From contig SIAQ01000051.1 of assembly GCA_009697105.1 (NCBI GenBank), positions 1 through 35,103 on the forward strand: a DNA stretch of 35,103 bases, in the 5' to 3' direction. Source of the stretch: Gemmataceae bacterium (GTDB lineage: Bacteria; Planctomycetota; Planctomycetia; Gemmatales; Gemmataceae). A program made the translations under genes and the position numbers. The notes under the pieces are model-generated. The model did not search any database, was not told the DNA's origin, and saw nothing but the letters and a program-made list of their open reading frames with translations. This document shows positions 1 to 7,723 of the stretch, one piece after another. Each line of letters opens with the position of its first letter. Position 1 is the stretch's first letter.

Positions 1-132
1 GAAGCTACTCCAGGACCAACACCAGAACGCCACCGCTCGCCGTTGCCATACCGTGACCCGCCATCAGCGAATCATTGGACTCGGAATCAACCTTGCCGAA
101 CTTCCTTGTTGTATACCAAGATAGAGATCAAG
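1..132. other. Left-edge segment, unassigned
   Basis: No gene can be assigned. On the minus strand a short open stretch ends with TAG at 5-7 and reads as a small hydrophobic, Gly/Val/Leu-rich tail. It could be the 3' end of a gene disrupted by the neighbouring transposon remnant, but nothing recognisable is left. The segment lies just beyond the terminal-repeat-like sequence at 133-149. Confidence 0.2.
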
Positions 133-257
133 TAGCGCTGTCGTAGTAAGATCGTTGCTCGCCGCAGTTTTTCCGACGTGCCTTTTTCCGCTTTGATGGT
201 GGCTTCGCAAATCGTCCGTTCCTCGTTCGTGAGTCGCACGATATATTTCTTGTACAT
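87..257 (-). pseudogene. IS630-type transposase, N-terminal fragment
   Basis: The reading frame starts at ATG 257, with GGAGG 7 nt upstream. It opens with MYKKYIVRLTNEER and continues through CEATIKAEKGTSEKLRRATILL. This is the typical first helix-turn-helix segment of IS630/Tc1-mariner-type transposases of planctomycetes. Family resemblance ends abruptly after about 37 residues (near position 147), and the last ~19 codons before the stop at 87 look unrelated. Most of the transposase, including the DDE catalytic core, is missing, so this is a dead remnant. The break coincides with a 17-bp sequence (133-149) that matches the ends of the inverted-repeat element at 25478-25616, which suggests a second insertion truncated the gene. 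The family call comes from recognising the N-terminal motif only. Confidence 0.7.
133..149 (-). repeat. Solo end of the 25478-25616 element
   Basis: Read on the minus strand the sequence is TTACTACGACAGCGCTA. The terminal inverted repeat of the element at 25478-25616 is TTAATACGACAGCGCTA, a 16/17 match. It begins exactly where homology to the IS630-type transposase stops. No second, oppositely oriented copy is visible between 1 and 132, so the element is either truncated or extends outside the window. Confidence 0.6.
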
Positions 258-345
258 GGGAGCCTCCTTGTTGACGTGGAGTTTCCCAAAAATCGCCGGT
301 CTTGGCAACCCGAAATTTTAGTTTGGACGGGGCACTAGCCACTTC

Positions 346-1326
346 TCACTTATACGTTGCCATCGTCTCGCGGATGGCGTCGTCGAACGTCACGCGGGGG
401 ATATAGCCGAGTTGGTCCATGGCTTTTTGGATGCTGAATTCGAGGTTGTAGCCCATGAACTTGAGGCGAGGGAAGTTGAACTGCGGCGCCTCCTTCGCAC
501 CTTTCAAGCGGGCGATTTTCTCCGAAATCCAGGTCGCCGCATAGGCAAACCACAACGGCGGCATGAGCGTCGGGTGCGGTAGGTCTAACGCATCGGCGAC
601 GGCCTCGATGAATCGCCGTTTCGATACGAACTCGCCATCGGTCAGGTTGAACGCCTCGCCCACGGCTTCTTCGCGCTGGACGGCGAGGAAGATCGCGTCT
701 AGCAGGTTCTCCACGTAGATCGTGTTCAGGGCACGAGCGCCCTTCGCACCGGGATAACGCATCGCATGGTTGCGTAGAAGGCCGATGATGCGAGGCAGAA
801 CCGTGCGGTCCTTCGGGCCGTAGATGAAGCCCGGGCGGAGCGCAATGACGGGGACGCCAAATTCCTGGTAGTAATGCAGGGCGAGTTGTTCCGCCTCGAC
901 CTTCGATTGCGAATAGCTGTCGAGGTGCGTTCGGGGCGGTGGTTCGGTTTCGTTGGTTCCGTAATGATGCCGCGCCGCGTAAACGCCGAGGGTGCTCAGG
1001 TGTACGAATCGCGTGAGAGCCAGGCCCTTGCAGGCGTTGAGCAGCACTCGCAGTGTCTCGACGTTGACCTTACGATATTCCTCGATCGGCCCCCAATCGC
1101 CGACCTTGGCGGCACAGTGGACGACGACATCGACATCCGCCAGCGCTTGGCGTAGAAGCGCGGGATCGTCGAGTTCGCCGCGAAAGATGGTGACGCCGAG
1201 CCTGTCCAGATCGCGCGTGTCACTGGTAGGCCGAGCGATGGCGGTAACGGTGTGCTCTTTGCGCACGCAGCGTTCCGCGAGATGCCCGCCGACGAAACCT
1301 GTTGCGCCCGTGATCAGATAACGCAT
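346..1326 (-). CDS. NAD-dependent epimerase/dehydratase (extended SDR)
   Basis: A 326-residue extended short-chain dehydrogenase/reductase. The Rossmann dinucleotide motif TGATGFVGG lies at residues 6-14, the STLGVY strand at 111-116 and the catalytic pair Y138-xxx-K142 in YSQSK. Residues after ~165 (RPGFIYGP) are typical of the 3-beta-HSD/NAD-epimerase branch. Members oxidise or epimerise nucleotide sugars, sterols or related alcohols in the cytoplasm; the substrate cannot be read from the sequence. The start is placed at ATG 1326 because the Rossmann fold begins there. An in-frame start 42 nt upstream would only add residues encoded by a low-complexity AT-rich stretch (about 1328-1375) made of TTCGAAAT/TTCGTATTTCGAG-like repeats. 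It is transcribed divergently from the binding protein at 1537 and is not part of a visible operon. Confidence 0.9.
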   Translation of the reverse strand: MRYLITGATGFVGGHLAERCVRKEHTVTAIARPTSDTRDLDRLGVTIFRGELDDPALLRQALADVDVVVHCAAKVGDWGPIEEYRKVNVETLRVLLNACKGLALTRFVHLSTLGVYAARHHYGTNETEPPPRTHLDSYSQSKVEAEQLALHYYQEFGVPVIALRPGFIYGPKDRTVLPRIIGLLRNHAMRYPGAKGARALNTIYVENLLDAIFLAVQREEAVGEAFNLTDGEFVSKRRFIEAVADALDLPHPTLMPPLWFAYAATWISEKIARLKGAKEAPQFNFPRLKFMGYNLEFSIQKAMDQLGYIPRVTFDDAIRETMATYK

Positions 1327-1467
1327 GGTAAATCCAAAACTCGAAATACGAAACAAATTCGAAATCACAAAACCAAAAGACCGAACGTTCGTCCTGCTTT
1401 CTTCGCAGTTGATCGATGCGTTGGCAAGAGCGCAATGCGACAGCAGGGAAAATCGTGTGGAATTCGG

Positions 1468-1495
1468 TTGGCCCGCCGACGCATTCGGCTATACT
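1468..1495 (+). promoter_or_regulatory. Putative sigma-70 promoter for the RbsB-like gene
   Basis: TTGGCC (1468-1473) and TATACT (1490-1495) are separated by 16 bp and lie 41 bp before the ATG at 1537. The -10 box matches the consensus at 5 of 6 positions and the -35 box at 3. Inferred from sequence only. Confidence 0.4.
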
Positions 1496-1536
1496 ACTCC
1501 ACGCAGAAAAGAATAATACATCGCGAGGCCTCTCCC

Positions 1537-2502
1537 ATGCGCAAGGCAATTGTTGTCATTCTCGTTTACCTCTGTTTCATCCCGCTCGTCGGCTGTCCGA
1601 GTCGACAAGGCAACGTAACGAAGGACAAGAAGGCGTCCAAAGGCACGATCGGCATCTCGGTACTTACCATGGCGAACCCGTTCTTCAAGGAAATCGCCGA
1701 CGTATTGGCTGAGGAGGCAGGCAAACACGGCTATGAGGTAAGTGCAGTCAGCGGCGATCATGACGTCGCCAAGCAGCAGAAGCAGGTGCAGGATTTTCTC
1801 GTGCGCAAAGTGGCAGCGATCGTGTTGTGTCCGTGCGATTCCAAAGCGATCGGCGCCGTCATCCGTGAAGCCAACCAGGCCGGCGTGCCCGTTTTCACCG
1901 CCGACATCGCCTGTCTCGCCGAGGATGCCAAAGTCGTTGCCCATATCGCCACCGATAACTACACCGGCGGCAAACAGGCGGGCGAGGCGATGATCGAAGC
2001 CCTCGGCGATGCGGGTGGCAACGTACTGCTATTGGATTTCCACAAAGTCGAATCGTGTATCCTTCGCGTCAAAGGCTTCGACGAAATCATTGACGCACAC
2101 AACGCAAAACGCAAGTCCGGCAAGATCAACGTCGTCAAACGGCTACCCTGCGATGGCAAACGCGACATGGGCTACAAGGCGACCGAGGACTCGCTGCAGG
2201 CACATCCCGATCTCGTCGGCATCTTCGCCATTAACGATCCGGCCGCGCTCGGTGCCCGGGCCGCTTTAGAAAAAGCCGGCAAGGAGAATCAAGTGAAGAT
2301 CATCGGTTTCGACGGCCAACCCGAAGGCAAGCAGGCGATTGCCGAGGGAAAGATTTTCGCCGATCCGGTGCAGCATCCCGACAAGATCGGCCGCGAGACC
2401 GCCCGGGCGATCATGCGCTATTTTCAGGGTGAAAAGGTGGAACCGCAGATTTTGATCCCCACGAACCTCTACCGCAAAGCCGACGCGGCGAAGAAGGGGT
2501 AG
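1537..2502 (+). CDS. RbsB-like sugar-binding lipoprotein
   Basis: A 321-residue solute-binding protein of the periplasmic-binding-protein type I family (ribose/galactose/LacI fold, Peripla_BP_4). A short signal peptide ends in the lipobox LVGC, so Cys20 is the predicted lipidation site. The mature part opens with GTIGISVLTMANPFFKEIAD, typical of the first strand and ligand loop of RbsB. Later segments VRKVAAIVLCPCD, GVPVFTAD, HIATDNYTGG and LVGIFAINDPAALGA follow the family order. The start at ATG 1537 is supported by GAGG 8 nt upstream and by the signal peptide; the frame remains open further upstream without homology. The usual partners, an RbsA-type ATPase and an RbsC-type permease, are not adjacent: the next gene is on the opposite strand. 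It may work with a transporter encoded elsewhere or as a sensor component. Confidence 0.92.
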   Translation: MRKAIVVILVYLCFIPLVGCPSRQGNVTKDKKASKGTIGISVLTMANPFFKEIADVLAEEAGKHGYEVSAVSGDHDVAKQQKQVQDFLVRKVAAIVLCPCDSKAIGAVIREANQAGVPVFTADIACLAEDAKVVAHIATDNYTGGKQAGEAMIEALGDAGGNVLLLDFHKVESCILRVKGFDEIIDAHNAKRKSGKINVVKRLPCDGKRDMGYKATEDSLQAHPDLVGIFAINDPAALGARAALEKAGKENQVKIIGFDGQPEGKQAIAEGKIFADPVQHPDKIGRETARAIMRYFQGEKVEPQILIPTNLYRKADAAKKG

Positions 2503-2512
2503 TGACTATTCC

Positions 2513-2568
2513 TCCGCATGCGGCTTAGCGCTCGCGTATGTTATGTAGATCGTTATGCCGCAAGCGGA
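2513..2568. repeat. Hairpin repeat, family A (TCCGC...GCTTAGCGCTCGCG)
   Basis: TCCGCATGCGGCTTAGCGCT (2513-2532, continuing CGCG) is followed by the partial inverted copy TGCCGCAAGCGGA (2556-2568). Related copies lie at 19386-19406, 22457-22479, 23105-23156 and 25827-25850. All are intergenic. This copy sits just after the RbsB-like gene and may help terminate transcription. Confidence 0.7.
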
Positions 2569-2576
2569 CTACTTTC

Positions 2577-2855
2577 TCACCAATCCCACGGGCCCTCGTT
2601 ACGGCTTTTGCGTTTGGCGGTCGATTGCTCTTTGACCACATCTTGTTGGGCTTGCAAACAAACGCGTGCTGCGACGGCGACCTTGAGCAAGTGGATCCCG
2701 CCGCGAAAAACGAACACGCCCATCGTCGTCAGGAACGGTGCCTCGAAGATCGGCGGTTCGGGGCCGAGCAAGCCCGACAGCGTAACCGCGAAGATGTACA
2801 ACCCAAGCAAGACCATCGCCCAGCCGGCGATTTCACGTGTCAAGTAGCGGATCAA
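2577..2855 (-). CDS. Small two-helix membrane protein, unknown
   Basis: A 92-residue protein with two likely membrane helices: about residues 10-30 (GWAMVLLGLYIFAVTLSGLL) and about 41-62 (FLTTMGVFVFRGGIHLLKVA). A polar, basic C-terminal tail follows. The start is TTG at 2855, chosen because GGAG lies about 8 nt upstream and no in-frame ATG fits better. It lies downstream of, and on the same strand as, the DUF58 and multi-TM genes, but is separated from them by a ~170-bp spacer holding a long inverted repeat, so co-transcription is uncertain. I do not recognise a family; the hydrophobic pattern and clean boundaries suggest a real gene. Confidence 0.65.
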   Translation of the reverse strand: MIRYLTREIAGWAMVLLGLYIFAVTLSGLLGPEPPIFEAPFLTTMGVFVFRGGIHLLKVAVAARVCLQAQQDVVKEQSTAKRKSRNEGPWDW

Positions 2856-2892
2856 TGTTCGCTCCGTGTCGGTTTGAGAAAAAAATGCACAT

Positions 2893-3018
2893 TAACCACA
2901 GAGGCACAGAGAACACAGAGGAAATCAAAATAGATGGAATGCACTATGAATATTCGCAGGGGTTTTGACCCCATTTTATGACTTTGCGTTCTCTGTGTTC
3001 TCTGTGCCTCTGTGGTTA
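2893..3018. repeat. Perfect 28-bp inverted repeat
   Basis: Positions 2893-2920 are the exact reverse complement of 2991-3018; the arm starts TAACCACAGAGGCACAGAGA. The 70-nt loop holds a smaller dyad, GGGGTTTTGACCCC. Sequences of the CCACAGAGGCACAGAGAACACAG type are dispersed in many bacterial genomes, so this is likely a mobile repeat rather than a gene-specific site. It separates two minus-strand genes. Confidence 0.8.
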
Positions 3019-3023
3019 GGAGT

Positions 3024-3764
3024 TTATTCCTTCCGTTCTCGCAGCTGTTTCCAGATCATCCAGCGGTGGGTTCGGCGTTGCTCGCCTCGGGTTTCGTTCC
3101 AGGCGATGTCGTGCATCATGATCAACGCGGTCGTGCGATGCATGTACGCCCGACGCCAGGATCGGAAAAAGCTGCGAGCGAGATAGAGCGTCACCAATAG
3201 GATCCACGCCAAAATCAATAATTGCACCCAGCGCGACGGCATATCGATGAACGTCCAGTGTCGCTTCACGAGAAACAGCCCGGCCACCGCGAACAACGCA
3301 CTTGTCGGCACGGTGAAGGCCAGCGTCACCAGCTCGATCGGTTGCATTGATTCCTCAGATCGGCCCAGCGGTGGCTGCTTGGCGTCGCTCGCCAACGTGC
3401 CGCTTGGAATCATGTCGAGTCGATACATACTAACAAGATAGGTCAGCGTCGCGATTGAGAGTAGCACGTCGCCCAAATCAAGGATCGGCGTGCGCTGAAA
3501 ATCGGGATTCAGATCCCGGTTGAGCATGTATTGCTCAAGCAGATGCTGGGCGGCCAGCGCGGCGAGCGGGACCAGCGGACTCGGCCCACGGCGAAACAGG
3601 ATGCCGACGGTGCCGACCAGAAGCATCGTCACGTTGATGATTGTGCTGCTTTCCGCTGCTTGAACAACGCGCTGCAGTTGCAGCAGAAACATCATGCCCA
3701 GGGCAAGCCCGGCAACAGCCTGGTAATGGGCGGCGGTCATGCGCGGCTTGGATTTTTCGCTCAT
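3024..3764 (-). CDS. Multi-pass membrane protein, unknown
   Basis: A 246-residue protein with about five hydrophobic segments, including AVAGLALGMMFLLQL, INVTMLLVGTVGILF, DVLLSIATLTYLVSM, LVTLAFTVPTSALFAVAGLF and WVQLLILAWILLVTLYLA. It ends in a strongly basic tail rich in Arg, Trp and His. The ATG at 3764 overlaps the stop of the upstream DUF58 gene (ATGA) and has its own AAAGGAG ribosome site 8 nt upstream, so the two genes are almost certainly co-translated. I do not recognise a named family. In many bacteria DUF58 proteins sit in operons with MoxR ATPases and membrane proteins, and this could be the membrane partner here. Confidence 0.85.
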   Translation of the reverse strand: MSEKSKPRMTAAHYQAVAGLALGMMFLLQLQRVVQAAESSTIINVTMLLVGTVGILFRRGPSPLVPLAALAAQHLLEQYMLNRDLNPDFQRTPILDLGDVLLSIATLTYLVSMYRLDMIPSGTLASDAKQPPLGRSEESMQPIELVTLAFTVPTSALFAVAGLFLVKRHWTFIDMPSRWVQLLILAWILLVTLYLARSFFRSWRRAYMHRTTALIMMHDIAWNETRGEQRRTHRWMIWKQLRERKE

Positions 3765-5545
3765 CGCATGCTCCTTTGCGGCGCTCGCAGGCGTTGAATT
3801 CGCTGCAATATCTGCCGAACCGTGTCACGCTCGGCGGCGCAGATCACCGGTACTCCGACGCAGCCAAGTCGGCGCCGAACCTCGGCAAATGCCTCGTGGA
3901 ATCGATGCGTGACCAGTCGCTGCAGCACGCGATCTGCATAGTCACGCTCGGACAACGCGAGGTCGGTGAGCGGAGGCGGTGGCGTGCCGGGAATGTCGAC
4001 GCCCGGCGGCCAGGGGCAGATCGCAACCACTTGGTGATGCTTCGCCTTCGCCAGACACACGGCACGTTCCAGCTCGCCAAGATCGTCGGTAGCCTCCAGC
4101 AGATCGACGCAGAGAACATACAATTCGTTGTCTTTGGCGTGCAGGATATTTCGCAGCAGCGCCTTCGCCAATACATTCGCTTTGCCCGGCGAACTGAACA
4201 GGTATCGCCCGTCGGCATCGAAGTGCGTGAACGGAAACGCGATCTGGTGCTCGACGAGAAATCGCTGAAGGTAATGAATGCTGCGCTCATCGTTTTCGAG
4301 CAGCAGCGCTAGCCCGCCTTCGCCGAGATTGTAGCGCACCGCCAGAATCGCCGACAGCTGCTTGCGTTGCCGATATTCGCGATGATACGCCGGCGAGAAC
4401 CGACCTCGCACTCGAGGTGCTCCCGGTGGGATCGTCCACTTGGGTTGCGGCGACCAGAATGGTAGCCACCAGGGGAAGTAGTTGACGTCGCTATCGAGCA
4501 GCTCCGGGTGAAGGTCGCGCGCCAAAGCATAGGCGATTGGGATTAACGCGCGCACCGTCGTATGGCGGGTGTGCGGAATCAGCTCGGCCACGTCGGTCAG
4601 CAGGCCGAGCATTTGGAAGAGATGCTTGGCTCCGCGGCCCGGCTTCATGGTGCCACCGGCCTCGTGCGAATCGAACAGGCACAAGCCGGTAAGGTCACGC
4701 TCTGCCGTGTTGGCCTGGGCGATGCCCGCGGTTAGTTCCGTAAGCCGACTGAGCGCCGTCTCGCCGATGGGGCCGACACGCACAGAATGCGACGTGTCGA
4801 GGAAGATCGTGCAGCGGATTGGTACTTCGCTTTCAAATATCCTGGTAATGAGCCGATCACGCCGGGCCGACATCTTCCAGGCGATCAGCTTGGGAGGATC
4901 GCCAGGGAGATAGTCACGCAGATCGAACAATTCACTCGAACCGCCGGCCCGCGCATGACGATGCGTGCCAACGAGCGGTAGAGCGTTGTGCTGCTTCACG
5001 AATGTGCTGTGCGATTTATCGACGTTCAACATCGGCAGCACTCGGCAAGTCGTATCATCACGCACGAAAGTTGAGTACATGAAGAAGCCCTGTTGATCGG
5101 TCATCAGGACTTTGACGCCATCAAAGCGCAGCCAGCCGGGGGCCGGGCATTCGATGGCGTAGGCCAGATGCACTGGTGTGTCGTCCGCGAGCGGGCCATC
5201 AACGCGGAGCGTGCCCTCTTTCAGTCGAGCCAGCGCGGGCAGGCGATCAGTGATCACGAGATAGGGCACGTCTAGCCAACTGCTCGAGTGCAGTGCGACC
5301 GTGATCTCGATACGCTGCCTGGCCCAGACGGAATCGACTTCGCCGCGAGCCGTGGCGATGGATCGCTCCAGTGTTAGGCGATTTATCGAGAGATGCACGC
5401 GCATCTGAAAGAGCAACCAATGTCCAACGAACCAGATGAGTAGTGTCGCGGCGGTGAGCGTCAACGTATGCGCAGCCAAGATGATCGCCATCGCCAGGAT
5501 GGTGAAGCAGGTCACGAAGAACCAGAACCCTCGCGCGGTGAGCAT
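3761..5545 (-). CDS. DUF58 domain protein
   Basis: A 594-residue protein. Two N-terminal membrane helices lie at about residues 8-45. A beta-rich stretch to ~200 resembles the CARDB-like part of the family. The DUF58 hallmark (SSELFDLRDYLPGDPP then KLIAWKMSARRDRLITRIFE) spans about 203-238. It is followed by a von Willebrand A-like fold with the metal-site motif D250-T-S-H-S254. Proteins of this type usually work with a MoxR AAA+ ATPase in envelope maturation or stress response. No MoxR gene is next to it: upstream lies only a spacer and a protease pseudogene. The start at ATG 5545 has a GAGG-containing leader. The protein is longer than a minimal DUF58 protein (about 300-450 residues), with an extra C-terminal region (~330-594) of unknown role. 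Confidence 0.9.
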   Translation of the reverse strand: MLTARGFWFFVTCFTILAMAIILAAHTLTLTAATLLIWFVGHWLLFQMRVHLSINRLTLERSIATARGEVDSVWARQRIEITVALHSSSWLDVPYLVITDRLPALARLKEGTLRVDGPLADDTPVHLAYAIECPAPGWLRFDGVKVLMTDQQGFFMYSTFVRDDTTCRVLPMLNVDKSHSTFVKQHNALPLVGTHRHARAGGSSELFDLRDYLPGDPPKLIAWKMSARRDRLITRIFESEVPIRCTIFLDTSHSVRVGPIGETALSRLTELTAGIAQANTAERDLTGLCLFDSHEAGGTMKPGRGAKHLFQMLGLLTDVAELIPHTRHTTVRALIPIAYALARDLHPELLDSDVNYFPWWLPFWSPQPKWTIPPGAPRVRGRFSPAYHREYRQRKQLSAILAVRYNLGEGGLALLLENDERSIHYLQRFLVEHQIAFPFTHFDADGRYLFSSPGKANVLAKALLRNILHAKDNELYVLCVDLLEATDDLGELERAVCLAKAKHHQVVAICPWPPGVDIPGTPPPPLTDLALSERDYADRVLQRLVTHRFHEAFAEVRRRLGCVGVPVICAAERDTVRQILQRIQRLRAPQRSMR

Positions 5546-5575
5546 CGTGTGCGGCGGACCTCGGCGGAGATTCGC

Positions 5576-5643
5576 TTGTTTGCGTTTAGCGTTCGTAGGA
5601 TTTCGCGCCGTCGAGATATCGCGCGAGCGTTAAACGTAAACAA
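5576..5643. repeat. Imperfect 20-bp inverted repeat
   Basis: TTGTTTGCGTTTAGCGTTCG (5576-5595) pairs with 5624-5643 with three mismatches across a 28-nt loop. It lies in the spacer between the DUF58 gene and the protease pseudogene. Confidence 0.6.
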
Positions 5644-5695
5644 TCGGATTGTTTCATCAGTGCTATTGTCGCGAATTGAAGTGCGATTGGAAATG

Positions 5696-5726
5696 GAAAA
5701 AGCCCACGGGTTCCGGCCCGCGGGCT
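5696..5726 (-). terminator. Intrinsic terminator of the protease pseudogene
   Basis: On the minus strand the stem GCCCGCGGG / CCCGTGGGC (loop CCGGAA) is followed by TTTTT. It lies about 30 bp after the stop of the minus-strand protease remnant. It is a classic rho-independent terminator that has outlived the gene's function. Confidence 0.75.
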
Positions 5727-5758
5727 AGCCTCTTCGTCGTTCGCGTGTCCTTAGCGTG

Positions 5759-6563
5759 TTAGCGTTGGTTGGCCTCGCGAACGTTCTTGTCGGCAACGAA
5801 CAACGTGTTGTTCGCTGGCAGCTCGTTGACGAGCGCCACTGCTGTCCCGGCCCCTTGGCTGGCTGCTAACGTCATCGTCACGGTCATTGGTTGGCCCTGC
5901 CGGATGACTTCAACTTCAATTTTCTGGCCCGGTTTGCTGTGCCAAAGCGAACGTTCGATGTCGAACCCGTTCACGATTTGGCAGTCGGCGACCAGGCGGA
6001 TCTCGTCGCCAACTTTTAGTTCGGCGTGCGCCGCCGCCTTGACGACGACCCGTTGGCGATCGCCCGTCTCAGCTATGACTTTCTCTTCGAATCGCAGGCC
6101 ATGATCGACGCCAGCGATGTGATGAGCGACAATTATTTTTGTGTCTAACGACAATTATCGGAATGACGCAAGTCGTCGCAGCGTGGCAATGTTTTTCTCG
6201 TCCAATACGCCATCAGCTAGCGGCGCATGGCGTATTGGACGAGAAAAACATGCTGGGAGTTAAGGCGAGTCGGTAATTGTCGCTGACCGGAAAAATAGTT
6301 GTCGCCAATCAGCCGCCGGTGACGTGGCGGTTGGTGACGATCAGGCCGTGTTCGTCGAATATGACGCCCGAGCCGATCATGTCGCGTTCACCTTGGCGGG
6401 CGACACGAATGGCAACGATGCCTTCGATGCCTTCTTTGGTTTTCTGGACAGCTTCGGCGACGGGATTGCGACGAGAAAACGGGGTTTTCTCAGTTGCGAA
6501 AACGGACATCGAAATTAGCGCGACGGCCATGAAAGCCGCGCAGTACGGCTGGATGAACCTCAT
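5759..6563 (-). pseudogene. HtrA/DegP-type serine protease, broken
   Basis: Two separated pieces of one gene. The N-terminal piece (6563 to ~6309) has a signal peptide, then ending in VFAT, and runs through VAEAVQKTKEGIEGIVAI and SGVIFDEHGLIVTNRHVTGG, which carries the catalytic His. It then meets TGA at 6309-6311. The C-terminal piece (about 6125 to 5759) resumes with AGVDHGLRFEEKV and a PDZ-like region (VGDEIRLVADCQIVNGFDIE). The ~130 residues that should lie between, including the catalytic Asp and the GNSGG serine loop, are absent and replaced by the element at 6126-6305. The start at 6563 is preferred over 6575 because GAGG lies 6 nt before it. The product cannot be an active protease. 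A late-starting frame (ATG at 6154) could at most give a PDZ fragment. Confidence 0.85.
6126..6305. mobile_element. ~180-bp nested inverted-repeat element (MITE-like)
   Basis: The outer ends are inverted repeats: GCGACAATTATTTTT from 6126 and, on the other strand from 6305, GCGACAACTATTTTT. Similarity continues inward (CGACAATTATCG against CGACAATTACCG). Nested inside is a perfect 25-bp inverted repeat, 6189-6213 against 6227-6251, with a 13-nt loop containing GCTAGC. No transposase is encoded. It sits exactly in the gap of the HtrA-type pseudogene. The ends and length fit a non-autonomous transposon, perhaps with a second palindrome inserted in it. The IS family is not identified. Confidence 0.65.
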
Positions 6564-6731
6564 GCTGTCCCTCATCCTTTCGGCAGCCTGGCGATCTCAG
6601 GGTGACGAGACCCATGGCTTTCCGCCCCCACCTCGCGATGGGTTTAGCAATTTATCGGGGAAACACTTAATTCCGAGGGAGCACACCTGTGCTCACGGAA
6701 TCTTTAGCATGAAATTGCGGTCTGTCCCAAG

Positions 6732-6758
6732 AAAAACTGTTATTCGGGCAGTTTTTTT
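6732..6758. terminator. Weak bidirectional terminator-like hairpin
   Basis: AAAAACTG and CAGTTTTT flank a 9-nt loop, and the right side runs on as seven T's. The stem is mostly A-T. It is about 340 bp after the end of the minus-strand CAP gene, so assignment to a gene is uncertain. Confidence 0.35.
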
Positions 6759-7035
6759 CGCGAATTTGCAAGTGGGCGCGATTGGTATGAGTAATGCCGC
6801 TGACAAATGTCCGCGTCTACCGTAGCCATCACGCTCCCAGGGTATTAGCTTTTCGGATGCCGAGGTTCTGTTCGTTTCAGGCCACACCGGTGAGGTAGCC
6901 TCGCCAGCGGCAGCGGGCACGAAGAGGTCGTTCGCTCGCCAAGCCTTTCACCAATGCAACGCTGACACGTAGGGCTCGCGAAATACTCGACGATCCAGGG
7001 CCATCTTTATGAAACAATGGAAATGATCCCACCGC

Positions 7036-7068
7036 GGCGACAATGTTCGCACGATGGAAATTGTCGCC
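7036..7068. repeat. GGCGACAAT palindrome; shared with the tRNA upstream region
   Basis: GGCGACAAT (7036-7044) and ATTGTCGCC (7060-7068) form a dyad. Positions 7046-7067 match 19181-19202, just upstream of the split tRNA gene, at 20 of 22 bases. The sequence also resembles the ends of the element at 6126-6305. Confidence 0.5.
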
Positions 7069-7096
7069 CCAATCCGTCGAAGCTTTCGTTCGTTTT

Positions 7097-7723
7097 TCAA
7101 TTCCAATCCGGAATGTAATACCAATGAAAATCCGACAGGCGTGGCGTCGATAACCAGTTCGGCGATGTGCGCGTCTGCACAGGCGGTGTGCGCGTTTGCG
7201 TAGGCGCATAGGGAACCACGTAGGGAATGGCGTGCGGCTGCGGGCTTCCGAAAACTTGGCAGGCGAAGTATTTTCCGCCGTGCGTTCGAACAACGCCCAC
7301 GCCGATCTCTGTGTATTGATCGTTCATGATATTCGCGTGATGACCAGGCGATTTCATCCAGCCATCAAAAATCTGCCAGGCGGGATATTGGTAGCCAAAG
7401 TTGTATGCGATATTTTCACCGACGAACGGCGAGAGATACAGGCTGCGACGCGCACGGTCGACCACGGTTTCGTCATCCAGCGTATGACTCATTTTGTCCT
7501 GCATCGCCATGTTCGCGGCGTGACGCAATGCGGCGTTTGCCAGCCTTTCGTTGTAACGTAACGGCACTTTCGATTGCATCTGCCGGGCGGTATTCGTCCA
7601 ATTGAAAATGGCTGTTTCCATCTCAGGTCGGATAAGTTGCCCGAAGGCTGGCGACGGCAACGCGGCAGTCATAATGAGCACCGTTACCGCCATCGGTGCG
7701 ATCGCTAGACGCGTGAATGTCAT
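7097..7723 (-). CDS. Secreted CAP (SCP/PR-1) domain protein
   Basis: A 208-residue protein with a signal peptide (hydrophobic core VTVLIMTAALPSPAFG, predicted cut near residue 28). A CAP/cysteine-rich-secretory-type domain covers about residues 35-165: IFNWTNTARQMQSKVPLRYN, AALRHAANMAMQDKMSH, VGENIAYNFGY, and the signature WMKSPGHHANIM followed by IGVGVVR. The conserved His and Glu residues of the CAP cavity are present (RHAAN, GENIA, GHHAN). The last ~40 residues are Pro/Thr-rich, then a Trp/Tyr-rich end. Bacterial CAP proteins are extracytoplasmic, and their biochemical role is mostly unknown. The start at ATG 7723 has AAAGGG about 8 nt upstream. It is divergent from the ARPP-1 gene and seems monocistronic. 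Confidence 0.92.
   Translation of the reverse strand: MTFTRLAIAPMAVTVLIMTAALPSPAFGQLIRPEMETAIFNWTNTARQMQSKVPLRYNERLANAALRHAANMAMQDKMSHTLDDETVVDRARRSLYLSPFVGENIAYNFGYQYPAWQIFDGWMKSPGHHANIMNDQYTEIGVGVVRTHGGKYFACQVFGSPQPHAIPYVVPYAPTQTRTPPVQTRTSPNWLSTPRLSDFHWYYIPDWN

Larger units (their letters stand above)
6564..7096. other. Gene-poor spacer with hairpins
   Basis: About 530 bp without a convincing gene. It holds an imperfect hairpin at 6671-6700 (TTCCG...GAGCACA/TGTGCTC...CGGAA), a weak terminator-like hairpin at 6732-6758, a half copy of repeat family D at 6820-6837 (CCGTAGCCATCACGCTCC), and a palindrome at 7036-7068. Open frames here have no recognisable content. Confidence 0.5.
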
